64,000 nucleotides of DNA, from NCBI RefSeq assembly GCF_900176075.1, contig NZ_FWWV01000003.1:1-64000 (forward strand), given 5' to 3'. The notes beneath the pieces were generated by a model. It was not told the DNA's origin. It saw only the letters and a program-made list of their open reading frames with translations, and searched no databases. Positions 54,921 through 64,000 of this stretch are shown piece by piece (the first letter of the stretch is position 1; every line of letters begins with the position of its first letter). This DNA comes from Pasteurella testudinis DSM 23072. GTDB lineage: Bacteria > Pseudomonadota > Gammaproteobacteria > Enterobacterales > Pasteurellaceae. The translations under genes were made by a program, and so were the position numbers.

Positions 54921-57900
54921 ATGTCATTTAAACTGAATCCGCTTTCAGCGATTATCATCGCCTGCTTTGTCAACGCCCACGCGCTAGCTTCTGTGGTGCG
55001 CTCCGATATTCCTTACCAAACCTATCGCGATTTCGGCGAAAACAAAGGGCAATTTGTCGTCGGAGCAACCAATTTGCCGATTTACGGCAAAAACGGCGAA
55101 CTGATCGGCACGCTGGACAAAGCGCCGATGGTGGATTTCAGCTCGGCCAGCACCGACGGCGTCGGAACTTTGGTTGCGCCGCAATATTCGGGCAGTGTGA
55201 AGCACAATACCGGCTATGGTTCACTGCGATTCGGCGGTACCGGCAATAATCCGGATTACCTGCGCCATACTTATCTGATGGTCGATCGCAATAATACCGA
55301 AAATAATTTTGACTACCATGCACCACGCCTGCATAAATACGTTACTGAAGTCGCACCGGCAAATCTCCTTGGCTTAAATTATATTGCCTACACCGATAAA
55401 AACCGCTTTACTGCGTTATATCGCACCGGCAGCGGCACACAATATCTGCGCGATCCGGAATGGAACGTCACTTTTCTTTCCGCCCCCTATAACTATTTAA
55501 CCGGTGGTACAGTTACCCCACTTTACCGACTAGGCAATCTTGATACGGTTTGGGCGGATAACGGCGGATTATATGATAATACCGATGTCAGTCCGTTAAC
55601 TTCTTATGCCGGAGCAGGCGATAGCGGTTCTCCGCTTTATGCCTGGGACACACAAACCAAACAATGGATTTTAGTCGGTTTTCAAATCGGCGGTATGGCT
55701 AACAATGCGACTCCGGGCAATATATTTTCTGCATGGGCGGCTTATCTGCCGAATTTTAACCAAGCGCGTTATGCTGAAGATACTGATCCTTTCGTAGAAA
55801 ACAGTTCGGATTTAATTTGGGCAAAAACCAACGATGGTAAAACAGCCACCTTTGCCCAAGCCGATAAAAGCTGGACATCTCATATCAAAGATGAAACTGT
55901 GAGCGATACCTATAGCGGCGGTTATAACAATGCCATGAACGCCGGCAAGAACATTACCCTTAACGGCAGCGGCGGGACAATTACCTTACAAGACAGCATT
56001 AACCAAGGTGCAGGCGGTTTAACCTTCCATAACGATTACACCGTGCAACCACAAGATAACCAAACTTGGCAAGGGGCAGGTTTAATTATTGGCAAAGACA
56101 GCACCGTCACTTGGAAAATCAATGGTGTTGAAAATGATTTTTTGCATAAAATCGGTGAAGGTACGTTAAAAATCGAAGCCAAAGGTAAAAACTTGGGCAG
56201 CTTAAGTGCAGGCGACGGCACAACAATTCTCGCACAACAAGCCGACGAGAAAGGCGAAGTGCAAGCGTTTGACAAAGTGCGGTTAGCCAGCGGTCGCCCG
56301 ACGGTGGTATTGGGCGACAATAAGCAAGTTAATCCTGATAATATCTACTTCGGCTTTCGCGGCGGACGTTTGGATATTAACGGCAATGATCTCACCTTCG
56401 AACGTATTCATAACGTGGATAACGGGGCGCAAATCGTCAACCATAACGGCACACAAGCGGCAAATATCCGTGTAGTCGGTGATACAAATTATACTATCTA
56501 TAATTGGAGCGCACCATATCAAGGCATTGTCGGCACAATTTATCAATATCCGCAACGTGACGGCAGTATTCAATATTTCCGCTTAAAAACCCCGAATTAT
56601 TGGTATTTCCCGAATGCCGCCAGCAATGATCGCTGGGAATATTTAGGTACGGACAGAGATAAAGCCGTCAGTATTTATCTGGAAGCAAAAAACAAAGCGA
56701 TGTACCAAGGTATTTTAGGTGAAACCGACAGTGCAAAAACCAATGGCGAGCTCAACTTCACCTATAGTGCACCGACAAGTTCATCCATTTACACTCTCTC
56801 CGGCGGCAGTAACCTAAACGGTGAAATCAAAGTCGATAACGGTACGCTATTGTTATCAGGATACCCTACTTTACATGCAGAGGATACCTTAAATCAAAGA
56901 GATGTGGTGATTGACAATGATTGGGTCACTGCCGATTTTAAAGCCGACACCTTTAAAGCCGAATCCGGCGCCACCTTACAGTTAGGCAACTATGCCAATC
57001 TTGAGGGCAATATCGTTGCCGACGCCGACAGCAAAATCAGTTTAGGCTACAGCAAAGGCGCAAATGATTGGGACAACAACTGGAAATGTACCCGCAGCGA
57101 CAGCAGCGGTGTCGTCAGTTGCAACCAAACCGCACTTAGTGACGCCCTGTACAGCGATCTGCCTTATGCCCAAGTGAAAGGCAATATTACCCTTGCCGAA
57201 AATGCCAATCTGAATCTGGGCAAAACCCAATATCAAGGCGCAATTCAAGGGGCAGCCACCAGCCGCACTCATTTAATGCACGATGCAATCTGGACGATGG
57301 CCGCCGACAGCACGCTCGGTCATTTAAGCACCGATTCAGGGGCAACCGTCAAGCTGAATGGTGACTCGCAAAGCGGTAATTTTAACACCTTAATCGTCAA
57401 TGGGAATTTGAGCGGTGACGGGCGTTTTGAGCTGAACAGCTCCTTTGCCGATATGAAAAGTGACAGGGTTATCGTCAACGGTTTGGCAAGTGGGAATTAT
57501 CTGCTGGCACTGCAAGACAGCGGCAAAACCAGCGGCAATAATGTAAATCGTCTGCCGCTATTAACATTAAACAATCCAACCCAAGATTGGAATAAAATCA
57601 ACGCTAGCCTGCAAAACGGTCATCTTGATTTCGGTGCGTTTCGTTACACGTTAGAACACGACAACGACAGCTTCGTTTTATATAATGCCCTTGTACCCGA
57701 CGCCACTCCTCCGACAGAAGAACCAACTGCACCGGCAGAACAACCGACTACACCGACAGAAGAACCAACTTCTCCGGCAGAACAACCGACTGCACCGGCA
57801 GAACAACCGACTGTACCGACAGAAGAGCCGACTTCTCCGGCAGAACAACCGACTGCACCGACAGAACAACCGACTGCACCGGCAGAAGAACCAACTACAC

Positions 57901-58841
57901 CGACAGAACAACCGACTACGCCGATAGAACAACCGAGTGTACCCGCTAGCCAAAATAACTGGATCAGCCAAGGATCCAATACCGCACTTTCCGATCACAG
58001 CGCGCGGCTTAACCTATTGACCAAACAGCAAACCCTGTTAAATCAATATATTAACCGACTAACAGCGGAAAATAGCGGGCTCTGGACAAATGTTGATCGT
58101 GAGCGCCTGCGCTACCACAGCGATCATTACCGCAGTTACAAACAAGATCTCTACACCCAACAAATCGGGGCGGATAAAGCGACGGCGTTTGACGGCGGCA
58201 ATTGGTTGTTTGGTTTGGCTTTCACTCACAGCAGCGGCAAAAACGAATTCGCCGAAAACCAAAATGGTAAAACCGACAATCATGCCCTGAGTGTATATCA
58301 CAAAGTGATTTGGGATAACGATCTCTACCTAAGTGCGGTCGTCAGCTATAACCGTTTGAAAAGCAAACTGAATGCGCTCGCACATGACGTTAAACAAAAC
58401 GCTTGGACGACCTCCGTCGGCATCGGCAAACGTTGGCAGTTCGGCACTGTCGGTGTGCAACCGTCGTTTGATTTGACCTATTACCGTTTAAGCGGGGTTG
58501 ATTACCGCCTCAACGATATGACGGTGCAAAGCAAAGCGCTTGATTTCTGGCAGGCACGCAGCGGCATTATGCTGGACAAGAGCTTCGGCTTCGAACAAGG
58601 CGACGGAGTGAAACTGTACACCGCACTTTATTACGTTGCCAACCTCGATAATAACGCGCAGTTGTCTATCAACAACAACGCCCTCAACGCCGCCCTGTTT
58701 AAAAACCGCCTGCAAAGCGAAGTGGGCGCGGTGTTCGGCTTGGGCAGACATTTTAATATCACCCTGAAGGGCGGTTATGCCAAAGGCAATGTCATTGAAT
58801 CCCAAGTTAACGGCGGACTTGAACTGAAATATATCTGGTAA
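54921..58841 (+). CDS. Hap/IgA1-protease-like autotransporter serine protease
   Basis: A 1306-residue type Va autotransporter. The signal peptide (residues 1-23, ending AHALA) is followed by an S6 chymotrypsin-like protease domain with an apparently complete triad: His95 (SVKHNTGY), Asp131 (NNFDYHAPRL) and Ser235 (GDSGSPLY). Spacing is close to H. influenzae Hap (98/140/243). A long beta-helix passenger runs to about residue 930. Eleven heptapeptide repeats rich in Pro-Thr-Glu fill residues 933-1009. The C-terminal 12-strand barrel (about 1040-1306) ends in ...YIW. The start at 54921 directly precedes the signal peptide. Several uptake signals show the gene belongs to this family's gene pool. 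The substrate (adhesion, self-cleavage or host IgA) cannot be told from sequence. Confidence 0.9.
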   Translation: MSFKLNPLSAIIIACFVNAHALASVVRSDIPYQTYRDFGENKGQFVVGATNLPIYGKNGELIGTLDKAPMVDFSSASTDGVGTLVAPQYSGSVKHNTGYGSLRFGGTGNNPDYLRHTYLMVDRNNTENNFDYHAPRLHKYVTEVAPANLLGLNYIAYTDKNRFTALYRTGSGTQYLRDPEWNVTFLSAPYNYLTGGTVTPLYRLGNLDTVWADNGGLYDNTDVSPLTSYAGAGDSGSPLYAWDTQTKQWILVGFQIGGMANNATPGNIFSAWAAYLPNFNQARYAEDTDPFVENSSDLIWAKTNDGKTATFAQADKSWTSHIKDETVSDTYSGGYNNAMNAGKNITLNGSGGTITLQDSINQGAGGLTFHNDYTVQPQDNQTWQGAGLIIGKDSTVTWKINGVENDFLHKIGEGTLKIEAKGKNLGSLSAGDGTTILAQQADEKGEVQAFDKVRLASGRPTVVLGDNKQVNPDNIYFGFRGGRLDINGNDLTFERIHNVDNGAQIVNHNGTQAANIRVVGDTNYTIYNWSAPYQGIVGTIYQYPQRDGSIQYFRLKTPNYWYFPNAASNDRWEYLGTDRDKAVSIYLEAKNKAMYQGILGETDSAKTNGELNFTYSAPTSSSIYTLSGGSNLNGEIKVDNGTLLLSGYPTLHAEDTLNQRDVVIDNDWVTADFKADTFKAESGATLQLGNYANLEGNIVADADSKISLGYSKGANDWDNNWKCTRSDSSGVVSCNQTALSDALYSDLPYAQVKGNITLAENANLNLGKTQYQGAIQGAATSRTHLMHDAIWTMAADSTLGHLSTDSGATVKLNGDSQSGNFNTLIVNGNLSGDGRFELNSSFADMKSDRVIVNGLASGNYLLALQDSGKTSGNNVNRLPLLTLNNPTQDWNKINASLQNGHLDFGAFRYTLEHDNDSFVLYNALVPDATPPTEEPTAPAEQPTTPTEEPTSPAEQPTAPAEQPTVPTEEPTSPAEQPTAPTEQPTAPAEEPTTPTEQPTTPIEQPSVPASQNNWISQGSNTALSDHSARLNLLTKQQTLLNQYINRLTAENSGLWTNVDRERLRYHSDHYRSYKQDLYTQQIGADKATAFDGGNWLFGLAFTHSSGKNEFAENQNGKTDNHALSVYHKVIWDNDLYLSAVVSYNRLKSKLNALAHDVKQNAWTTSVGIGKRWQFGTVGVQPSFDLTYYRLSGVDYRLNDMTVQSKALDFWQARSGIMLDKSFGFEQGDGVKLYTALYYVANLDNNAQLSINNNALNAALFKNRLQSEVGAVFGLGRHFNITLKGGYAKGNVIESQVNGGLELKYIW
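57717..57947 (+). repeat. 21-bp tandem repeats encoding eleven heptapeptides in the autotransporter linker
   Basis: Units of 21 bases encode E-[E/Q]-P-T-[A/T/S/V]-P-[A/T], with small changes in the last two units. Because the unit is a multiple of three, gain or loss of copies would keep the frame. The tract lies between passenger and translocator barrel. Confidence 0.95.
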
Positions 58842-58863
58842 TGCCAAAAAACAGCTGAAAACC

Positions 58864-58918
58864 AAAATCCCTTTTGTCACCGTGATCAATGATCAGCACA
58901 ACAAAAGGGATTTTTTAT
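58864..58918. terminator. Terminator between the autotransporter and serS
   Basis: A 14-bp stem AAAATCCCTTTTGT (58864-58877) / ACAAAAGGGATTTT (58901-58914), with an inner TGATCAATGATCA element, is followed by TTTATTT. It can act on both convergent genes. Confidence 0.85.
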
Positions 58919-58968
58919 TTCCTGCTGTTTTAGCGTTACCAAACGTTGTTACAAAAGTGCGGTTGGCT

Positions 58969-60273
<1,305 letters not shown>

Positions 60274-60430
60274 TTATTAAACGTTTGTTGGCGGAATACC
60301 GCACTTTACTTGAAAAATGTCTGATATTTTAGCCTTTATTGCGATAAGTGACCAGTCTAAATGATAACAACTCGGCATTGTAATTTCTTTTATTACAATT
60401 GTTTATTTTTTGATAACAAATTGTTAATTA

Positions 60431-60446
60431 TGTGAGCTGGAACACG
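60431..60446 (+). promoter_or_regulatory. Candidate CRP site upstream of aldA
   Basis: TGTGAGCTGGAACACG matches TGTGA-N6-TCACA at eight of ten positions, 110 bases before the aldA start. aldA is cAMP-CRP activated in E. coli. Confidence 0.35.
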
Positions 60447-60555
60447 CTATTTATCTGAAATTTAAGCTATATTTATTCAGATTATATTCACAACGCGATC
60501 CAATTGAACAGTTTGATCCATTTTTGCAATTCCTAATCAATAGCAAGAGGTATCT

Positions 60556-61992
60556 ATGAAAACATTAGCGATGTATATTGACGGTCAGTTTGTTCGCCAT
60601 GCAGGCGAATATCGTGAGGTGCTGAATCCGGCGACGGAGGATGTGATCGCCAAAGAACCGAAAGGCGGTACGGCAGAAGTTGATTTGGCGGTGGCTGCGG
60701 CGAAAAAAGCGCAAACCGCATGGGAGCAGCTGCCTGCGGTGCAGCGCGGCGCTTATTTACGCAAAATCGCGCAAGGTATTCGTGATCGGGCGGCGGAATT
60801 GACCGATACCATTGTGGCCGAAGGCGGCAAAACCAAAGAATTAGCCGAAGTGGAAGTGTTGTTTACCGCCGATTATCTGGATTATCAAGCGGAATGGGCG
60901 CGCCGCTACGAGGGTGAAATTATCCAAAGCGATCGCCCGAACGAAAATATCTTTCTGTTCAAACGTCCGCACGGCGTGGTCACCGGCATTTTGCCGTGGA
61001 ATTTTCCGTTTTTCCTGATTGCTCGTAAAATGGGACCGGCGCTGTTAACCGGCAATACGATTGTGATCAAGCCGTCCAGTGTCACCCCGATTAATGCTTA
61101 TATTTTTGCCGAAATCGTCCATGCCGCCGGTTTGCCGAAAGGGGTTTTTAACGTGGTCAACGGCGCAGGCGCAGAGATTGGCAATCACTTGGCACAACAT
61201 CCGCAAGTGGATTTGGTCAGCCTGACCGGTTCGGTCGAAGCCGGGCGGCAAGTGATGATCGCCGCCGCACAAAATATCACCAAAGTTTCCCTCGAATTGG
61301 GCGGCAAAGCGCCGGCTATTGTGCTGAAAGACGCCGATCTGGATTTGGCGGTCAAATCGATCGTTGCCTCCCGTGTGATCAATAGCGGACAGGTGTGTAA
61401 CTGTGCCGAGCGGGTTTACGTTCATCAGGACATTCACGACACTTTCATTGATAAATTAACCGCTGCCATGCAACAAGTGCGGTTCGGCAATCCGGCGACG
61501 GCAAATGACACACTGGATATGGGGCCGTTGGTGGAAAAAAGAGCGGTTGACGCAGTGGCTGCCAAAGTGGAAAAAGCGGTTCGTCAGGGGGCTACCCTGC
61601 ATTTCGGCGGTAAACGCCCTGAGCAAAAAGGTTTCTTTTTCGAACCGACCATTTTGACCAACGTGAAAAACGAGATGGATATCATGCACGAAGAAACCTT
61701 CGGTCCGGTGCTGCCGGTGGCGACTTTTGATAGCCTCGACGAGGCGGTAGCGATGGCAAACGACAGTGTGTTCGGCTTGACCAGTTCGGTGTATACCGAA
61801 AACCTGAATGATGCGTTTTATGTCACCCGCCGCCTGCAATTCGGCGAAACCTACATCAACCGCGAAAACTTCGAAGCGATGCAAGGTTTCCATGCCGGCT
61901 GGAAACAATCCGGTATCGGCGGTGCCGACGGCAAACACGGGTTGGAGGAATATCTGCAAACGCAAGTGGTCTATCTGCAAACCAAGGGCTAA
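60556..61992 (+). CDS. aldA: Aldehyde dehydrogenase AldA (lactaldehyde/glycolaldehyde)
   Basis: A 478-residue NAD-dependent aldehyde dehydrogenase, the length of E. coli AldA (479). It shares AldA-specific stretches such as FTADYLDYQAEWARRYEGEI, GILPWNFPFFLIARKMGPAL and QTQVVYLQ at the C-terminus. The catalytic cysteine is in INSGQVCNCAERV (about residue 285) and the general-base glutamate in SLELGGKAP. AldA oxidises L-lactaldehyde to L-lactate in fucose/rhamnose use. The next genes are an L-lactate permease and a lutA-like gene, so lactate handling may be the common theme. It ends with an uptake-signal terminator, hence it is a separate transcript. Confidence 0.9.
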   Translation: MKTLAMYIDGQFVRHAGEYREVLNPATEDVIAKEPKGGTAEVDLAVAAAKKAQTAWEQLPAVQRGAYLRKIAQGIRDRAAELTDTIVAEGGKTKELAEVEVLFTADYLDYQAEWARRYEGEIIQSDRPNENIFLFKRPHGVVTGILPWNFPFFLIARKMGPALLTGNTIVIKPSSVTPINAYIFAEIVHAAGLPKGVFNVVNGAGAEIGNHLAQHPQVDLVSLTGSVEAGRQVMIAAAQNITKVSLELGGKAPAIVLKDADLDLAVKSIVASRVINSGQVCNCAERVYVHQDIHDTFIDKLTAAMQQVRFGNPATANDTLDMGPLVEKRAVDAVAAKVEKAVRQGATLHFGGKRPEQKGFFFEPTILTNVKNEMDIMHEETFGPVLPVATFDSLDEAVAMANDSVFGLTSSVYTENLNDAFYVTRRLQFGETYINRENFEAMQGFHAGWKQSGIGGADGKHGLEEYLQTQVVYLQTKG

Positions 61993-62021
61993 CCGCACTC
62001 TCCATTCACCGCTCACATCAC

Positions 62022-62066
62022 AACCGCACTTGCCGATCAAATATGATCAAAGTGCGGTTTTAGTTT
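62022..62066 (+). terminator. aldA terminator from an uptake-signal pair
   Basis: ACCGCACTT (62023-62031) pairs with AAGTGCGGT (62050-62058), with an inner GATCA/TGATC stem, followed by TTTTAGTTTTA. It lies 30 bases after the aldA stop codon. Confidence 0.8.
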
Positions 62067-62136
62067 TATCTGGTCGGTTAAATTTGCAACGATCAACACC
62101 AACCCACTCCATTTTTAGTAACTTTAATCACAAAGT

Positions 62137-62152
62137 TGAGAACTATATCACA
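62137..62152 (+). promoter_or_regulatory. Candidate CRP site upstream of the lactate permease gene
   Basis: TGAGAACTATATCACA matches TGTGA-N6-TCACA at nine of ten positions, 107 bases before the permease ATG. Confidence 0.4.
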
Positions 62153-62258
62153 ATTATTTTTCTTTTATTACATTATTATAACACGCCGCAATAGCACATT
62201 ATATTTATGGTTATTTATTAATCTGTTATCTTTTTTTGCCTAATCAAGGAATTTTTAA

Positions 62259-63839
62259 ATGGCGTTAACTCTCAGTCTTTTTCCTATTATTTTACTGATC
62301 TATTTGATGGTAAAACGCAACAGCACCCCGTCGTATATCGCACTGCCGCTGATTGCCTTGCTGGTTTATGTATTGCAATTGACCTATTTTGATCAGGACT
62401 TTATGCTGGTCAATGCCAATGTGATCTCAGGAATCATTTCGACCCAAACACCGGTCACGATTATCTTCGGCGCGATCCTGTTTAACCGTATGATGGAAAT
62501 TTCCGGTTCAATCAATGTGTTGCGCCGCTGGCTATCCAATATCAATCCGAATCCGGTGGCACAGCTGATGATTATCGGTTGGGCGTTTGCCTTTATGATC
62601 GAAGGTGCGTCCGGCTTCGGCACGCCTGCGGCGATTGCCGCACCGATTTTGGTCGGTCTGGGCTTTAACCCGATTAAAGTCGCCGTTTTTGCACTTGTAA
62701 TGAACTCAGTGCCGGTGTCGTTCGGTGCAGTCGGCACGCCGACGTGGTTCGGCTTTGCGCCGTTAGGTTTGGACGAAGCCACAATGTTGGATATCAGCTA
62801 TAAAACCGCCACCATTCATTTTATCGCCGGATTCGTCATTCCTGTGATGGCATTACGTTTTGTCACCAGCTGGCAGGAGATCCGTAAAAACATTCTGTTT
62901 ATCTATCTGAGTATTTTAACCTGTACCGTGCCTTACCTGTTGCTCGCCAGCGTAAACTATGAGTTTCCGGCATTAGTCGGCGGTGCGGTCGGTCTGCTGC
63001 TCTCCATTCTATTAGCCAATAAAGGCGTTGGGCTGAGCAAAACAAACAGTGACGAAGCGCAGCAACAAGTCGCTTTCGCTACGGTCTTTAAAGCCATGCT
63101 GCCGACCCTGATGCTGATTGTTATTCTGATCGTCACCCGTATTCATCAGCTCGGTCTCAAAGCATTGTTAAACGACGCAACCACTTGGTTCAGTGTTTCT
63201 TTGGGGCAATTCGGACAGTTTGAAGTCAGCCGCGCCTTGATTCTTTCCTTGAATAATATTCTTGGTCAGGGCGTGAACGACAGCTATAAAACCCTGTATG
63301 TGCCGTCGTTAATTCCGTTTATCATCACCGTGCTCATTTCGTTAGCCCTGTTCAAACTGAACAAAAGCGAAAGCAAAGCGATTTTTTCCAGCACCTTCAA
63401 TCAAACCAAAAAACCGTTCTTTGCTTTAATCGGTGCATTGATTATGGTGAAATTGATGTTATTGGGCGGCGAAAACTCCATGGTGCAAACCATCGGACGG
63501 GATTTTGCCGCAGCGACCGGTGCCAACTGGACCTATTTCTCCGCCTATTTGGGCGCAATCGGTTCTTTCTTCTCCGGCTCGAATACGGTTTCCAATTTAA
63601 CTTTCGGCGGAATCCAATATTCGATTGCACAAACCACCGCACTTTCTGTACCATTGATTTTGGCATTGCAGTCTGTGGGGGGCGCAATGGGGAATATGGT
63701 CTGTATCAACAACGTCATTGCGGTTTGTTCGGTGCTGGACGTTAAAAATCAGGAAGGGGTTATCATCAAGAAAACCGTTGTGCCGATGTTGGTTTACGGG
63801 GTGATCGCCGCACTCGTTGCGACCCTGATTTTATCTTAA
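62259..63839 (+). CDS. lldP: L-lactate permease (LctP/LldP family)
   Basis: A 526-residue inner-membrane proton-coupled lactate transporter with about 12-14 hydrophobic segments. Family signatures are visible in order: GAILFNRMMEISGSINVLRR, AFMIEGASGFGTPAAIAAPI, GAVGTPTWFGFAPLG and GAIGSFFSGSNTVSNLTFG. The family is usually 530-550 residues. It lies 51 bases upstream of a lutA-like gene, an arrangement seen in lactate-utilisation operons of Pasteurellaceae and other bacteria. AAGGAATTTTTAA precedes the ATG. Confidence 0.92.
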   Translation: MALTLSLFPIILLIYLMVKRNSTPSYIALPLIALLVYVLQLTYFDQDFMLVNANVISGIISTQTPVTIIFGAILFNRMMEISGSINVLRRWLSNINPNPVAQLMIIGWAFAFMIEGASGFGTPAAIAAPILVGLGFNPIKVAVFALVMNSVPVSFGAVGTPTWFGFAPLGLDEATMLDISYKTATIHFIAGFVIPVMALRFVTSWQEIRKNILFIYLSILTCTVPYLLLASVNYEFPALVGGAVGLLLSILLANKGVGLSKTNSDEAQQQVAFATVFKAMLPTLMLIVILIVTRIHQLGLKALLNDATTWFSVSLGQFGQFEVSRALILSLNNILGQGVNDSYKTLYVPSLIPFIITVLISLALFKLNKSESKAIFSSTFNQTKKPFFALIGALIMVKLMLLGGENSMVQTIGRDFAAATGANWTYFSAYLGAIGSFFSGSNTVSNLTFGGIQYSIAQTTALSVPLILALQSVGGAMGNMVCINNVIAVCSVLDVKNQEGVIIKKTVVPMLVYGVIAALVATLILS

Positions 63840-63845
63840 TTTTTA

Positions 63846-63868
63846 TGCTGCCGGTCTTTCCGGCGGCA
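63846..63868 (+). other. Intercistronic hairpin between the permease and lutA
   Basis: GCTGCCGG / CCGGCGGC with a 5-base loop sits in the 51-base gap. It has no T-run, so it is more likely an mRNA-stability or partial attenuation element than a full terminator. Confidence 0.45.
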
Positions 63869-63890
63869 AACTATCTTTGTTGGAGTATCA

Positions 63891-64000
63891 ATGAACGTTA
63901 ATTTTTACGTCACCTGCATTGCAGATGCCTTAAAAGCCAATGTCGCCAAACAAAGCGTGCTTTTATTGGAGCAGCTCAGGTGTGACATCACCTTTCTGGA
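63891..64000 (+). CDS. lutA: LutA/YkgE-like (Fe-S)-binding lactate oxidation protein (5' part)
   Basis: The frame starts at the ATG at 63891, with TGGAG 7 bases upstream, and runs past the window end. The 36 complete codons begin MNVNFYVTCIADALKANVAK and continue with VLLLEQL. This matches the N-terminus of LutA/YkgE, the CCG-domain subunit of the LutABC L-lactate dehydrogenase. The cysteine-rich cluster motifs lie beyond the visible part. The upstream lactate permease supports the call; a glycolate-oxidase-type CCG protein is a less likely alternative. Confidence 0.75.
   Translation, partial: MNVNFYVTCIADALKANVAKQSVLLLEQLRCDITFL

Noticed and set aside
57717-57947. Possible CRISPR array
   Set aside because: The units are contiguous 21-bp coding repeats with no spacers and stay in frame with the autotransporter.
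57644-57998. Two minus-strand frames rich in Gly-Cys-Ser or Arg-Leu-Phe-Cys repeats
   Set aside because: They mirror the 21-bp repeat tract of the autotransporter in other frames; neither has a credible start or context.

Overview
The window is chromosomal DNA from a member of the Pasteurellaceae. The 9-bp DNA-uptake signal AAGTGCGGT (the Haemophilus-type dialect), or its complement, occurs about once per kb (roughly 65 copies by eye). Nearly every gene has its closest recognisable relatives in Haemophilus, Pasteurella or Aggregatibacter, and many E. coli gene orders are kept. Base composition looks higher in G+C than H. influenzae. I cannot name the genus with confidence.

Layout. 1-300: end of an IS3/IS150-type insertion sequence. 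0.3-5.5 kb: dapB, rlmM, ygdD and gcvA, the divergent sRNA gene gcvB, a MarR regulator and ilvE. 5.8-11.1 kb: ppc, a DUF440 protein, bioD and a Mlc-like ROK repressor that lacks the family's zinc motif. 11.4-18.2 kb: asnS, a DUF2301 membrane protein, a MOSC protein, and nrdA-nrdB-yfaE behind two NrdR boxes. 18.2-25.8 kb: ycgM, mltB, ycgL, a 120-bp palindromic element, minC without minD/minE, then cysB, rluB, yciO, rnm and zapC. 25.9-31.6 kb: folC, accD, truA, rplY, a DedA protein, pcp and yecM. 31.7-38.8 kb: argS, grpE, nadK, recN (two LexA boxes) and a periplasmic 5'-nucleotidase. 38.8-45.9 kb: copA/cueR with the CueR promoter, sspA-sspB, a repeat-built lipoprotein, dapD and yfgM. 45.9-53.1 kb: hisS, ispG, rodZ, pilW, rlmN, htpX (heat-shock promoter) and epmC. 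53.2-58.8 kb: a tri-haem quinol/cytochrome c peroxidase with an FNR box, divergent from a Hap/IgA1-protease-like autotransporter whose linker is eleven heptapeptide repeats. 59-64 kb: serS, aldA, an L-lactate permease and the start of a lutA-like gene.

How the genes work together. Most are housekeeping: translation (asnS, argS, hisS, serS, rplY, rlmM, rlmN, rluB, truA), lysine/murein precursors (dapB, dapD, mltB), division and shape (minC, zapC, rodZ), dNTP supply (nrdAB-yfaE) and stress response (grpE, htpX, recN, copA/cueR). aldA-lldP-lutA looks like a lactaldehyde/lactate use cluster.

The most unusual items are: the autotransporter and its 21-bp repeat tract; the 11-residue-repeat (LEA-like) lipoprotein with an inner-membrane retention signal; the orphan minC beside a palindromic element; the Mlc homologue without zinc ligands; and a second, strongly over-represented uptake-signal-like 9-mer, AAGAGCGGT, found 16 times. 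I saw no tRNA, rRNA, CRISPR array or prophage.
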